In this document: piece after piece, positions 33,561 to 44,437 of the stretch
Layout: every line of letters begins with the position of its first letter
How positions within the stretch are numbered: position 1 is the first letter of the stretch
Assembly (NCBI GenBank): GCA_029582265.1
Contig: CM055828.1
Coordinates: 18,350,964-18,414,963, forward strand
Source: Zoroaster sp. YZ-2022
Lineage: Eukaryota; Echinodermata; Asteroidea; Forcipulatida; Zoroasteridae
Direction: 5' to 3'
Length of the DNA: 64,000 nucleotides
Made by a program: the position numbers and the translations under genes
The notes under the pieces: model-generated
Told to the model about the DNA's origin: nothing
Database searches by the model: none
Seen by the model: only the letters and a program-made list of their open reading frames with translations

Positions 33561-35753
33561 TCGCACAAAGGCCCAGGCTTGATCATGTCAATTTTTGTTA
33601 ACTAAAAATGAATGTTATGTTATTTTAATGTACAACTCAACCGTGCAAATGCACACAAACTGTAAACATCACTGATTTGTAGTGGGGGCAAAAGGCTGCC
33701 GTCCCCGCTTGTTGGCAAAATTGTGTCTGTCGGTTAATTCACAAACTTTTTGGTATTTCTGATTGACATAATTTGTCTGTTTATTTCAGTTTTGTTTCGG
33801 TATATTTACCTCCAACAAAGTTAGCCCCTCCTCCAAAGCTCTGTGAATGTTATACTTCAACCTTTTATTTCATTGTATATGGTTAACATTTTAATTTTAA
33901 TAATTTCCCGTTCATACAATGTTTTAATTAAATTATATAACAATGATTCAAATATTATTTTTAATTAGTACAGACGATAATGAATAAAATAATTATTTTC
34001 TTAATTTGACATGGGTTTCTTTAAAACACCTTTTCCATAAACATAATATTATTTGTGTTTATGCTTCTAAGACTTCGCAAAGACATGGAACACATTGTGA
34101 AATTATTCCTTTTAATTAATTGGCTTCTTTTTCAACAATAGTTGTAGTAATTCTAAATTAAGATTTGTAGATTTGCATGGTGAAAAGCCATGGTGTCACC
34201 TCAAACAGTCTTTACAGTGAAGATAATTGGCAAACCTACCGAAGATGCACACCATGCAAATACAGATTTCGATGAGTTATTATAACTGAATATAAAAAAG
34301 TGACATTTTATTTGGCTGCATGCCCTATTATGAATCATAATCTTATAGCGCTTAACTGTTTAATTTTGGGAGTATTAAGTATATACATTAAAAGATTACA
34401 CGAAAAGGACAATTAATTTGACTATGACTAACTTTGTTGTATCGATTTCGTTCTCAAAATAGTAGTTATTGGCCTTAATTTTCTTTCTCAAAGGCAAAAT
34501 GGACGATATAAACATACACACATATATACACAAGAATGGGCAGAAGTTAGTCAGGTGTGAAAGAAGAAACACAAAAGAAGAGGGAGTAGCAGAGTGAAAA
34601 GCAAAGAATTAGACAGAGGGTGTTACGGCCAGCAATTCCCAATATAATTTGCGATTTTCGCACGCTCCAGAAATTTCTAGATGCATCAAGGTCACACTTG
34701 ATATTTGTAATAAGAACAATTATTCAAGTGATTTAATTAGCACATGTCAGAGTAATCAAGTCTTTTCAAAACTGCTCACAGTTTGATGCTTGACTTGCTT
34801 GGTGACTTCATACGGTGATTTCCAAACAGGAATCACTAAAATTGAAAGCTGTTGAGTTAGTGAAGAGTCACACACCTTCTCTACACGTCTTACATACGCA
34901 CTTCTAATCCTTCTAATCCTTACAATCTTTACAATCCTACTGCTGTACCGAATGTGTCCAATTTTATAGGAAAATCATCCTTGTAGCAAATTCTAAACTT
35001 ACGTGTATAATTAATTTTTCTCAGAAAACCGATTTTTATACATTACTGGTGGTGGGTTATGGAGGGGTGGACGGTAGACCCCTCCAGCCCACATACTACA
35101 ACACTAGTTAGTTAAAATACAAAATGATCAAATTTACGACGTGAATGTGCCTTTCAAGCATACAATCATAAATTATTAGTGAATATATAACTTTGTCATA
35201 TTATACCATATGCAACTTTTATTTTATGTTACGGCCAGCAACTCCCACAGCGTTATAATTTGCGTCAGTCCTCTCTTTTCTGGCCGGCTATTTTAAGCAC
35301 TAAGAGGATGTCTATTCTTGAGTAGCTTGGTGACTTCAATTGGCGATAATAAGATGATTTCCAAAATATACAAAGGAATCACTGAAACTGTCCAGTTCAC
35401 TTCAATAATAACAGTCTCTTCGTGGACTAGTTGTATTTTTTACAGCTTAACTTGAAGTTGAAACTCCTGGACGACTCGCCATAAAACTCACGGCTGTAGG
35501 AAAAACTCTTATGAAAACCTTATGACGCACGGCGAATTCTCACTATAGTGATTTGGTGAAGAACCCACACACCTTCTCCGCACGCACTTCCAATCCCGTC
35601 TAATCCTACTTCTATACCTATTTTTATACATTACAAAGAAAGTTCAAGAAACTTTTCTACGCCCGTTTAATTACTGAAAGAAAGTTCTAGGCTACTTAAA
35701 GGAACTGTCGCTTGCATAACATTTAACAAGTTTAATTTGCAATTGCCTAACAG

Positions 35754-35872
35754 GTGAGTTCGTTCGGGACAGAGACGCCAATAACTTCTTGGCGAGGGGC
35801 AACCAATTCCTAATTATTGAGGAATGCTGCAACGAGGGTTGCTCCATCGAAGAGGTTCTGGAATATTGTTAA
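35754..35872 (+). CDS. Insulin-family A-chain exon (terminal exon)
   Basis: After acceptor CCTAACAG the exon reads in phase 1 and encodes 39 residues and TAA. The end is IIEECCNEGCSIEEVLEYC: CC-x3-C-x8-C with the chain stopping at the last Cys, which is the insulin/IGF/relaxin A-chain signature. In insulin genes a phase-1 intron splits the C peptide before the A chain, and this exon has exactly that phase. The upstream residues (REFVRDRDANNFLARGNQ) would be C peptide; a dibasic cleavage site is not obvious. An AATAAA lies 29 bp past the stop. The B-chain (Cys-x11-Cys) exon was not found; the signal exon at 30,265 is phase-compatible. Such peptides are ligands for insulin-type or relaxin-type receptors. 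Confidence 0.55.
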
Positions 35873-35900
35873 ACTAAAACCCAGCATCAGTTAATAATAA

Positions 35901-35906
35901 AATAAA
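35901..35906 (+). terminator. AATAAA polyadenylation signal
   Basis: AATAAA 29 bp after the TAA of the A-chain exon, within an AT-rich 3' region. It is consistent with a terminal exon but could be chance in such AT-rich DNA. Confidence 0.4.
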
Positions 35907-35909
35907 ATT

Positions 35910-36780
35910 CATAAAGTCTTTATATTTTAAAGGGTATGATCAAAAAAGAGAAACCAGGGTTCTTACGTTTTGGATATAAACTTAAACAAATAATAAATAC
36001 ATTAAATCATAATTATAATACGCATCAATCCCTTCCACAAAAGTGGGAATGTGTGTTGAAACGATTTGTCTTTAAGGAATATTTCGGTATTAAGGTATAT
36101 TAAATAGTGGTTAACATTAATTTTTCAAACAGTTAGAAATTTCAAAGAATTAGAAATTAAAATCACAGTGTAAGAGAGATTCATCAATTACGTTTTTTGG
36201 TTCAGTTTTCTTAAAGGTTTTACTTATTGATATTTTTTAATTTGTGTATAATGAGGTTGCTATTGGTGAATACCACTTGTTTATTGACATCTTTAATTTT
36301 GTTGATTTAAGTTGCTAGTTTAAGTGTTTTTGTACTGTCAACAATGAATTATTTTGCTTTCATTTGTGATTTGTTGTAATTTGGTTGGCAGCCTCGTGAC
36401 GTTTGTCCAACAAAGCTGCGTACGATGGCACCCGTGAACTTAATTGTTTCCAGGACGACCCTGGGCAATTACCATAAATGGGCATGCCTAAACCCCAATG
36501 CATGCAAACTACTTACACCAAAAATTTCTAGAGTAATCTTGCGTTGATTTTACTTGAATTCTGGACTCGATTACCGGTACATATCATCTCAGAGACAATT
36601 TAGTATTTTTCTGCAGAAAAATTTCACCACAATGCAGTAATGTACTATAGGCTAAAAATATTTCTGGTCTTTTTTGTCTATGAAACGATGTGCAATTGCA
36701 GCCAAAAATGCAGAATCGATTGGTATCCTGCCGTGCTCATAGGGGTATGAACATTTGCCTGATTTGTGAGGCCTGTGTTA
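35910..36780. other. AT-rich non-coding
   Basis: No gene recognised. The end (36,676-36,760: AAACGATGTGCAATT, GATCGATTGG-like, CATAGGGGTATGAACATT) is a fragment of the dispersed repeat also at 28.98 and 60.9 kb. Confidence 0.5.
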
Positions 36781-37476
36781 AGCCCCAGTCACACTGGAGG
36801 ATACGACAACTTACAACAGGTTACGATCGTCTGCGACTGGAAATTACAAGGAATCGTAGATAAGTCCTGCGACAAGTCCCGGGTGGTTGCGGGTGGTCTT
36901 GGGTAGTCGCAAGACCGAATTCGGTCTTGGGGAGGTTTTCGATCATGTTCAAAAACCTGGCTGCGACCAAACTGGTCGTAGCTGGTCGTAGCTGGTCGTA
37001 GGTAGGTCTTCAATAGTCGTGCGATGGTCGTGCTACAAGTCTTGGGTGGTCTTACGTAGTCGTGGTTCATCGTGGGACTATCCAGTCGTCCAACAGTCGC
37101 ACGACTATGCACGACTATTCGCACGACTTGTCGTGCGAATGCACGACTAGTCACACGACTATGCGTGACTAGTCTTGCGACTGCACGACAAGTCGTGCGA
37201 ATAGTCACGACCAGTCGCACGACCAGTCGTGACTAGTCGTGCGACTGATCCTTGACAATCGTAGGTAGTCTTGGGTGATCGTACGACAAGTCCCTCAAGG
37301 TCTTGCGACCAGTCGTGCTATCAGTTGGCTACAAGTCGCAGAGCAGTCGGGGACAGGTCTTATTGTGTGACTGCTAGGCCGACATCGCAGAAAAAACCTA
37401 CGACCGGGCCAAGACCGCCCTAGGTCGCACGACTGACATGGTCGTAGGCAATCGCAGCTCGAATGTGACTGGGGCA
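36781..37476. mobile_element. TIR element, TTA target site, GTCGTGCGAC-word interior
   Basis: TTA at 36,778-36,780 and 37,477-37,479. Ends are AGCCCCAGTCACACTGGAG and reverse-complement TGCCCCAGTCACATTCGAGC. The whole 696-bp interior is a loose array of CG-rich words (GTCGTGCGACT, ACTAGTCGTG, GGTCGTAG) in both orientations. The 3-bp TTA/TAA duplication fits PIF/Harbinger-type transposition; family assignment is inference. No protein encoded. Confidence 0.75.
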
Positions 37477-37666
37477 TTAGACACCATACTGTCTTTGTGT
37501 ATCGCGTAAAGTTCGATGGTTGGGATCTTTGATAGGATACAGACAGGGGACCAGTCTACAGCTCGCTGATGCTGTAGCGCATAGCATATTGAACGAGTGA
37601 GGGCGCTGTTTCGATTTCATTTCAACTATTCATATCCGAGCGATCGCTTCATTGTACACTGCCTAT

Positions 37667-38349
37667 TGCCCCTGTCCCCTGGCGATTTTTTAGGCGACTA
37701 CAGGCGACCAGGCTGTCGCCACATGGTCGCCGGGGTGTCGCTTGTATGGTCGGGAGTAGTCTCCTCAGTCGCCCAAAGAGTCGTAGCCTCTTTCTGGTCG
37801 CCGCGGGATTTTCAAAATGTTCAAAGATTTTCGGCGACAGTGGGTTTGACGCCAATGACCGTAGCTTGACTTCTACTGACGTAGGTGCTGTCGTATGTTG
37901 TCGCCAGTTGACATAGGTTGTCGCCGGTGCTGACCTCGGTGAATTACATTGTCGACTACTACGTCAACCTACGTCAACCGGCGACAGGTACTGGCGTCAA
38001 GAGAAGTCACGTGAATTATCTTCATTTGTCTTCAGTTGTCTTCAGTTGTCGCCGACAGGGTCGTAGCTTGTCGCGGGTGGACGTAGGTTGACTTCGGTTG
38101 TCGTAGGTTGTCGCCTGTGTGGTCGTAGGTTGTCGTAGGTGTGGTCGTAGGTGGTCGTCCTTAGTCGCGACGATTGGGTCGCCGGTTGTCGGTAGCTTGC
38201 CGTAGCTTGACGTCGACTAGGTGGTAGGTTGTTGTAGCTTGTCGTAGACATTGTCGTAGGGGGTCCAGTCGCCGGTTTTTCGGCGACCTGCTACGACTAT
38301 GACGGTCGCCGGCAGTCGCCTAAAAAGTCGCCCAAGTGGGACAGGCCCT
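37667..38349. mobile_element. TIR element, GTCGTAGGTTGTCGCC-word interior
   Basis: Ends TGCCCCTGTCCCCTGGCGA and reverse-complement AGGGCCTGTCCCACTTGGGC, both continuing TTTTTAGGCGAC. The right flank is TAA, the left TAT, so the target duplication is imperfect. The interior repeats GTCGTAGGTTGTCGCCGGTT-type words, mostly in one orientation in the right half and inverted in the left. Same architecture as 36,781-37,476. Confidence 0.7.
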
Positions 38350-40140
38350 TAAGTCACCAGCGGCGATCCCAATATTTATGGCGGGGAAGACAGTAATGGC
38401 AATAATTATCGCCCTCTTAAAAATCTATACACAGAGTACACCGATTATTACATTTGTCCTTTGTGGGTTTTTTTTATTACAGACACCCCCGTAAGCATTG
38501 AGCCGTTGTTTGTTTTTTGTTAAAAATAATATTTTTCTTCGTACCCGTATACCCCCCGATAGTGTATAGCACAAACAATTTGAAATTCACATTTATTTTT
38601 CGCGTATTTATTTTATTTTTGTTTAGTTACACCTGCAATCGTAAGAAGAAATCGCCGTGATTGATATAATAATCAGCGGCGTAGCCACGGGGGGCCCACA
38701 AATTTCCAGTGACCCCAGGCGCCCACCCCCCCACCCACGAAAAATCCCTATAGTGCCCCAAAAAAAGAAAAGAAAAGGGAAAAACCCATACCCCTGGGCC
38801 CCCCACTGAAAAGCAGTTCCCCCGTGCCCTGATAATAATGTTGTATTTCCACTATTGTAGGTCAAAAAATAATGAGGGGCAGACACAAACTTTGTTGTGA
38901 CAATCAAATGGGGTTGGTTTATTAACATTCTCACTAAGGGATTGGATACATTCAGTGGGACCATCGTTCGTTCATGCGGCTTGTCAACTCGGTATACGGT
39001 ACGGGCACTGCTGGTCAGTCTTGACGAAGTGGACCACTAAGGTTTGACTACGCGGGGTGTCTGGATCATGGACGGGACCAGAGTGTGTATCAGACCGCAC
39101 TAGCTTGGCTAGCCCAACAGTCAATGGACGCACTGCACCATTGGGTCAACGAACGAGGCACTGGACCGTCGCAACTACAAGTTATAGCTAGGTACAAGTA
39201 TCGCACTGTCGTGGATTGAATCGCACTACGGATATTATTCGGAACCGCACTTCCTCGAGATAAGGAAATCTCGGGGATTATATAGGAATCTGGAATGAAT
39301 AAAACACGAGCCTAGTTTAGCGTCTTAGCCAATGAGAAGGTTGCCTTCCGCGTCTGAGGGTAGAAACGTGTGCAAAATTAGGTTATACAACAGATCCTCA
39401 TTCTATATAAGGAATGGTATTTGAAGAAAGTAAAGTGAGTGACAACTTGGAAAGGAGGGCGTATTCAAGTGGGTAATGCTTACTGGGATGCTAAGCTATT
39501 GCATGATGGAAGTAGCAGTTGTGCATGGGCCATGGGAGCAAGACACGGACCGAGGCTAATGACTGAGCGGGTCAGTCACGGTGCCTGTTTGGCCGTGCTT
39601 CACCCACGAACTGTGTTCGGTGTGTAGTGGTGGACTCGTATGGAAGACTCAGTGGAGGAACGTATGTAAGTCCAAGGGACGGCTTCAAGCCACGTGGCGG
39701 GAGGGTGTGGCACGCACACAAGGATCTCGCTGGTGTTGCATTTAGCATTGTGTTGGCGCTGGATATGTATGAGAAAAAGTAGCGTCCTTACGTGGATTGC
39801 ATATTCATAGCGGACAATGGAGGGTTCGGGACATGAAAGTAAAACAAACCCTGGGAATTAGAGAACCGGAAGTTTCAAAATATTTAACAGTGAAAGGAGT
39901 GAAATAGTGGGCGCACTAATCGTTCGAGCTACGAGTACATTTGTAGTTTTCCCACTGCAATTTAAATGCGTTATAGTATTAAAGGTTATAACCAATTATA
40001 AATTGGGTAAAAACATTCGTGCTTTGAATGATTAATGTATGAAGCGACACACTATGAATATTGAATGGTTAACTTTGTTAACACCTTGTCAGTAGAGGGC
40101 GCTATACAGGGAAGATAACACTTACGGATGCGCTTTATGT
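38350..40140. other. Non-coding; no confident gene
   Basis: 38,680-38,840 holds GGCGTAGCCACGGGGGGCCC-type sequence, a motif common in dispersed metazoan repeats. 38,960-39,230 is GC-richer but shows no domain in any frame. Short ORFs only. Confidence 0.4.
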
Positions 40141-40149
40141 AAACTTTCA

Positions 40150-40450
40150 TAAAGACCAGTCTGTATATTTTTTATAACGTGGCACGACCGTAGGCTCAAG
40201 GATATAATCCCCTATGACGAAAACATACCACCACACGAGTTCTCAGTAATTTCCAACGATTTTGTACGGGAAAAAACATCCGCTTGACAACATTTATTGG
40301 ACCACTGTTTCACGGGTTCGTTTGTCCAAACGACTCAAAACGGGAAGCCAACATTACAGCGGTTGTATGACACCATAGTACCATACATTATTTTTAAGGT
40401 TTATAAATGTTTAAGCCATTATATCAAAAATGTTATATTGATTTCAGATT
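40150..40450 (+). repeat. Dispersed repeat, inverted partner at 5.99-6.26 kb
   Basis: See 5,990-6,260. The shared block includes GGATATAATCCC, AACATACCACCACAC and the GGACCACT..TTCACGGG stretch. Confidence 0.6.
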
Positions 40451-40816
40451 CTTGATACTATTACTTTCAAATCGAATGCTGAAACCGCCGACTCGAATCA
40501 GTTGCCTCTGCATATTAAACGCTGAAGGCAAATTCGATTGAATAGTCGATTCGGTGGGTTCAGTAGGCGATTATGTATGGTGGAGGGGATGCTAATGACA
40601 ATGCCCCCACCCATAAACAAATCATTACATTTATGTTATTTGCCTTGCTCCCAGTGAATATTCCTCACACGGCCTCATTCTGGTAATCCCTGCATGCATC
40701 CTGTTTCCCCAAAATCTGTAATTTCCCTCAGTACAAAAGGAACTTTCATAAATATGTCTTCTGTGTGACATGTATTGTGTATTTTTCTGTTATGGCCCCC
40801 ACCTCGATTATTTTTA

Positions 40817-40929
40817 CTAAGCTTAATACCATTATTTTTTTACTAAGCTTAATACTATTATTTTTTACTAAGCTTAATACAATTATTTTTTACTAAGCTT
40901 AATACCATTATTTTTTACTAAGCCTAATA
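40817..40929 (+). repeat. 26-bp tandem repeat (TACTAAGCTTAATAC), five units
   Basis: Units of TTTTTTACTAAGCTTAATAC plus CATTA or CTATTA, period about 26 bp, with the last unit AAGCCTAATACC diverging. Confidence 0.85.
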
Positions 40930-41283
40930 CCACGGGGGCTAAAAAAAGTCCCTCCAGAAAGGCAGGTTATGGGGGTACACGGTAGACTCCTCCAGCCCAC
41001 AGACTATATGAGTTGTCAGTAAATTATAAGCTCTCTGACTTTTTCTGACGAATGTCTGACGAATTGCTGACGAATTTCATTATTATCAGTCTAATGGACT
41101 GTTGGAAATATTTAACAATCGTCAAATATTGTTAGTTCAATATCTGTCAAATTTACGATTTTACTATTTTTTTTCTTTAAATTGTGCCGGGGGAAGCCAC
41201 TCGCAGTCCCAACCCCAACCCCAACCCCAATCAGATACACTACTATTAAAAACCCTTGTAGTTCCACAATTGTAGACTTACAA

Positions 41284-41470
41284 TCTCGTGGCCGAGCGGT
41301 CTAGTGCATCGGACTCAAGTTCTTGTGTTGTCAGAACAGTTTTATCGTAGAGTAGGGGTTCAAGCGCCCTTGTTTACAGGTTTCCTCAGGTTTCCGAGCT
41401 ACAGTGCTTAAGTGTGCTTTTGAGGCATCCTTGGTTTCAGTACCAGAAATGTATAATAATAATGGCAAAA
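41284..41470 (+). mobile_element. Degenerate tRNA-Leu-headed SINE
   Basis: TCGTGGCCGAGCGGTCTAG (box A), GGACTCAAGTTCT (anticodon region) and a damaged box B (GGGGTTCAAGCGCC). The tail differs from the SINE at 18.09 kb, so it is another subfamily or a truncated copy. Confidence 0.55.
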
Positions 41471-41652
41471 TAGGAAATTACAAACTGCCCCAAAGACTTT
41501 TATTGAAAAAAAAAATTGCACAAAAATCATAGTTTTGCAACTTTAATTTCCTTAAAATTCAATTAAACTTTTATTTCAAAGTGTCATCCTACATGCACAC
41601 ATTAAAAATAATACGAATTAACAAAGTACAATCCATTGCTTAATACAATATA

Positions 41653-41768
41653 CTGCAAAAAACTGGAGTGTTACAATTACACCAGTGTTGTGAATTCATT
41701 CTCCCACACGAATTGCCCAATATAAACACCACAGCCATGTGAAGTTTATAACAGACCAGTTTGTGCGG
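41653..41768. mobile_element. Small MITE (CTGCAAAAACTGG ends), diverged
   Basis: Left TA-CTGCAAAAAACTGGAGTG; right reverse-complement TA-CACCGCACAAACTGGTC. Related to 43,890-44,019 with the same interior words (CACCA..GTGTTG, CCCAATATAAACACC). Confidence 0.55.
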
Positions 41769-41911
41769 TGTAATCATAGACAGAAATTTAACAACATTTT
41801 TATTTCTACGGAAAATGCAGTAAATTGTACATTTTATTCCCAAAACTCCCACTTAAATTTACGCTGCTTCATAAATTCATTCATTCCCTTCCCTGTTTAT
41901 TCATGCCCCAG

Positions 41912-42291
41912 TTAAAGATATATCGCTCGTGTTTGGGCCGATTTGACGGTAAAAATATATTTAAACGCTATTTTCTGCGGTTAAGGAAGTTATAAGCTTT
42001 CATTTGAGACATTGAACGAAAAAAATCCGTCAAGGATTAGTACCAGTAAAATAAACAAATCAAATGAATAAAAAGCTGACCCACTCTTTCAATCCTCAAT
42101 CTTCCGATTGGCCAGCGTGGCTGTCAATCAGAATCAAGTGCGTTTGAATTATCGCTTTTATTTACAGTTTCCTACATCCGAATTTTAAAAAAAATTTAAC
42201 AACAAGATTAATTTACAAAATTCGTTCGCTTTATAAATTCTATTTTGTGGATCGTCTTAGCCAAACACGGGCGATATATCTTTATCTTTAA
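41912..42291. mobile_element. TTAA-flanked MITE, about 370 bp
   Basis: TTAA at 41,912 and 42,288. Ends are AGATATATCGCTCGTGTTTG and reverse-complement AGATAAAGATATATCGCCCG, the right with a short AGATAA duplication. The interior is shared with 28,076-28,330. The piggyBac-type target is inferred from TTAA. Confidence 0.65.
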
Positions 42292-43889
42292 CAGTTTGTG
42301 AAACACCTCATTTGGACGTAACTTTCTTTCTTTTTACTAGGACAAGAACAGTGTTACAGAATCAAACCAAAGATTTTGGGATTGTTTATAATCATAATTA
42401 TAAAATGGTATAAAATGAACCCAAAAGTGTTTTCCCGATGCGAGGTTAAAGCTCATTAAGTTGGTTTACACCTTCTGAAAAAATGAATTAACTAATAGGA
42501 CGAAACCAGGTTTCAAAGAGGACCACCTCCACAGTTCACAATCTCAGATCTTTTTTTCTTTTTCAAAGTACTATATTTCTCCCTTGCGCAGTAAAATTCC
42601 GCTGCATGCATACTGCAAGATTGTACGCCTTTTCATTCCTTCCCTTTTCCATTTTTACTTCCTTTGGATTTTTGGTGAAGGCCCGGGCCCGTTCGGCATT
42701 CCTGGATCCGCCACGGACTCACTGAACTTTATAAACAGGACGAGCAAGCTTTTAACATAGCGCTGTAATTACACAAAGTCACCGAAATTACTATATCTTT
42801 TTTCATTAAAACGGAAGAACTTCAGACAGCATAGTGTTGTGGTTTTTCGTTCATGATTTCGTTCATTTGCCAATCTTAAGGGAAGGTACAACATTGGTAT
42901 CTGGTAACGTACGTTCTTTTCGACCCTCTAGTTCTTAAGAAATATATCATAAAACTATAAATATGTAATATTTTCATCACAATATGTGCTCAAAATATGT
43001 TTTTCTGAGAACGATTTCAATTTTTTGTACATTGGACATAACAATTAATGTATTCTCTTGGGAGACGGCACTTTAGACGAAAGAATTACTCGTGATGATT
43101 GATACGTGTACCAATTTTACACCAAATCTTTTTTAGATCATAATTCGTTTATCTGATATCTGGAAATTGCCAATGTTGTGTCTTCCCTTTAACATCAAGT
43201 AAACATTTAGATTAATTTTTTTATAATTTGTAATCGGGCATTCGCCAAATGTCTGCCCGTCCAGTGATAGGCCATGAGTAGCCGTCAACCAATTTTAAAT
43301 CTCGAAATAATCTAGTATTTTATATCCATACTTAACTTATTTCAAATTATTTTAATTACTTAAGATAACAATTAGGCTTCTATAAAGCAATACTTCCGAT
43401 AGCTTTTCCTTGAGTATTTCCATGCACTAAAATTAAAATCACCTCCGCCAAAGTGAAACAACTTTCATATGAAAGAGGATTATCAAGTAACTACCATGCA
43501 AAAACTTGCGAAATTAAAAACTACACCAATGATGTTTTGGGTAACTCGTCCAATGGAAGTATACATTGTTTAAATTAGTGCAAATACTGAATATCCATAA
43601 GTGCACCCACGCTTTATAATGAAGATAGGAATATACACAAAGGTGTAAAATTTCAGTGTGAAACGTTTCACGAAATAAAATCACAAAAAAGTTTTGTTTG
43701 TATGTATTCTTAAGTGGAAATGGATCACAGCCCGTGATTCATTTAGGAGCTGTATTTGTATTCATGTTTTCTTGAAATATAATAATAGCATGTCAGACAA
43801 AATAACTTCTTAGGACGTGTGGCATACTTATCTTATCTTACAACTAAGTAGGCTTTAAGGTAATAAATCGCTCAGTTACTTTTCTGGTA
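42292..43889. other. AT-rich non-coding
   Basis: No domain, RNA gene or terminal repeat recognised in any frame. Confidence 0.5.
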
Positions 43890-44019
43890 CCCTGCAAAAA
43901 CTGGGGTGTTAAAACTAATACAATTGGTGTCAACTATATTCTTCCATGGTGTTTATATTGGGAGAACTTCCCATTATGAACACTACTGGTGTACTTTTTA
44001 ACACCCAGTCCTTGCAGTG
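43890..44019. mobile_element. 130-bp MITE with TA target
   Basis: TA on both sides; ends CCCTGCAAAAACTGGGGTGT and reverse-complement CACTGCAAGGACTGGGTGTT. The nearby copy at 41,653-41,768 is more diverged. Probable mariner-type passenger. Confidence 0.7.
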
Positions 44020-44168
44020 TAATTATCAATGGTGTACAATTCCTTTAAATCCCCACGTTTTTGCAAGGGGAAACCTCCTATCGCTGTTACCAAATCAATC
44101 CCTCGGTTGATTTCAATGGATATTTTACTGGTGATTAGTTTAAATTCGACTTGTAATTACAATTATTG

Positions 44169-44308
44169 AATCAGAATCGTGTATCGAGTTCATGTTGTCC
44201 AGCTGAAGCATCGACGTTGTTGTCAGCCTGCCCAAGCTCTATGTGGGTCTCATCGGTCCTCTGCTCGTCTCTCCCCTCTGGTCTCTCGCTACTCGGAGCC
44301 CTGCCACG
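44169..44308 (-). CDS. Candidate terminal exon, unknown polar protein tail
   Basis: On the minus strand an AAAACGCAG acceptor precedes an open stretch that ends in TGA, encoding an acidic/polar sequence with RGRAPSSERPEGRDEQRTDE, ETHIELGQADNNVDASAGQ and HELDTRF. GC content is higher than the flanks. No domain, no partner exon found, and a foldback element begins 130 bp to the right. It may be a real C-terminal exon or chance. Confidence 0.25.
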
Positions 44309-44437
44309 CCTGCGTTTTAAGAAAATACAAATAATGTTCATTTGGATTGATTTTTGTCCTGTACCACCGGTGCCGCTAAGCACCGTATGTTCATTGCTAT
44401 CCAGTCAGTGCACAACGTCTGAGTTAATGAAGCCGAC

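Larger units (their letters stand above)
30436..35045. repeat. Segmental duplication, copy 2 (partner 60-4,565)
   Basis: The better preserved copy of the 4.5-kb segment. It begins about 90 bp after the signal-peptide exon and runs through a 5'-truncated PLE, the Cys-rich exon and AT-rich intronic DNA. It has a 340-bp A-tailed insertion at 33,217-33,560 not present in copy 1. Because it includes an exon in better condition, it is probably the source, with copy 1 the derivative (inference). Confidence 0.85.

Noticed and set aside
39439..39627. 62-codon plus-strand ORF
   Set aside because: No domain, no context, ordinary length for chance in this composition.
41205..41230. Interstitial telomere repeat (CCCCAA-like)
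   Set aside because: Only three or four CCCCAAC units, shorter and different from TTAGGG-type metazoan telomeres.
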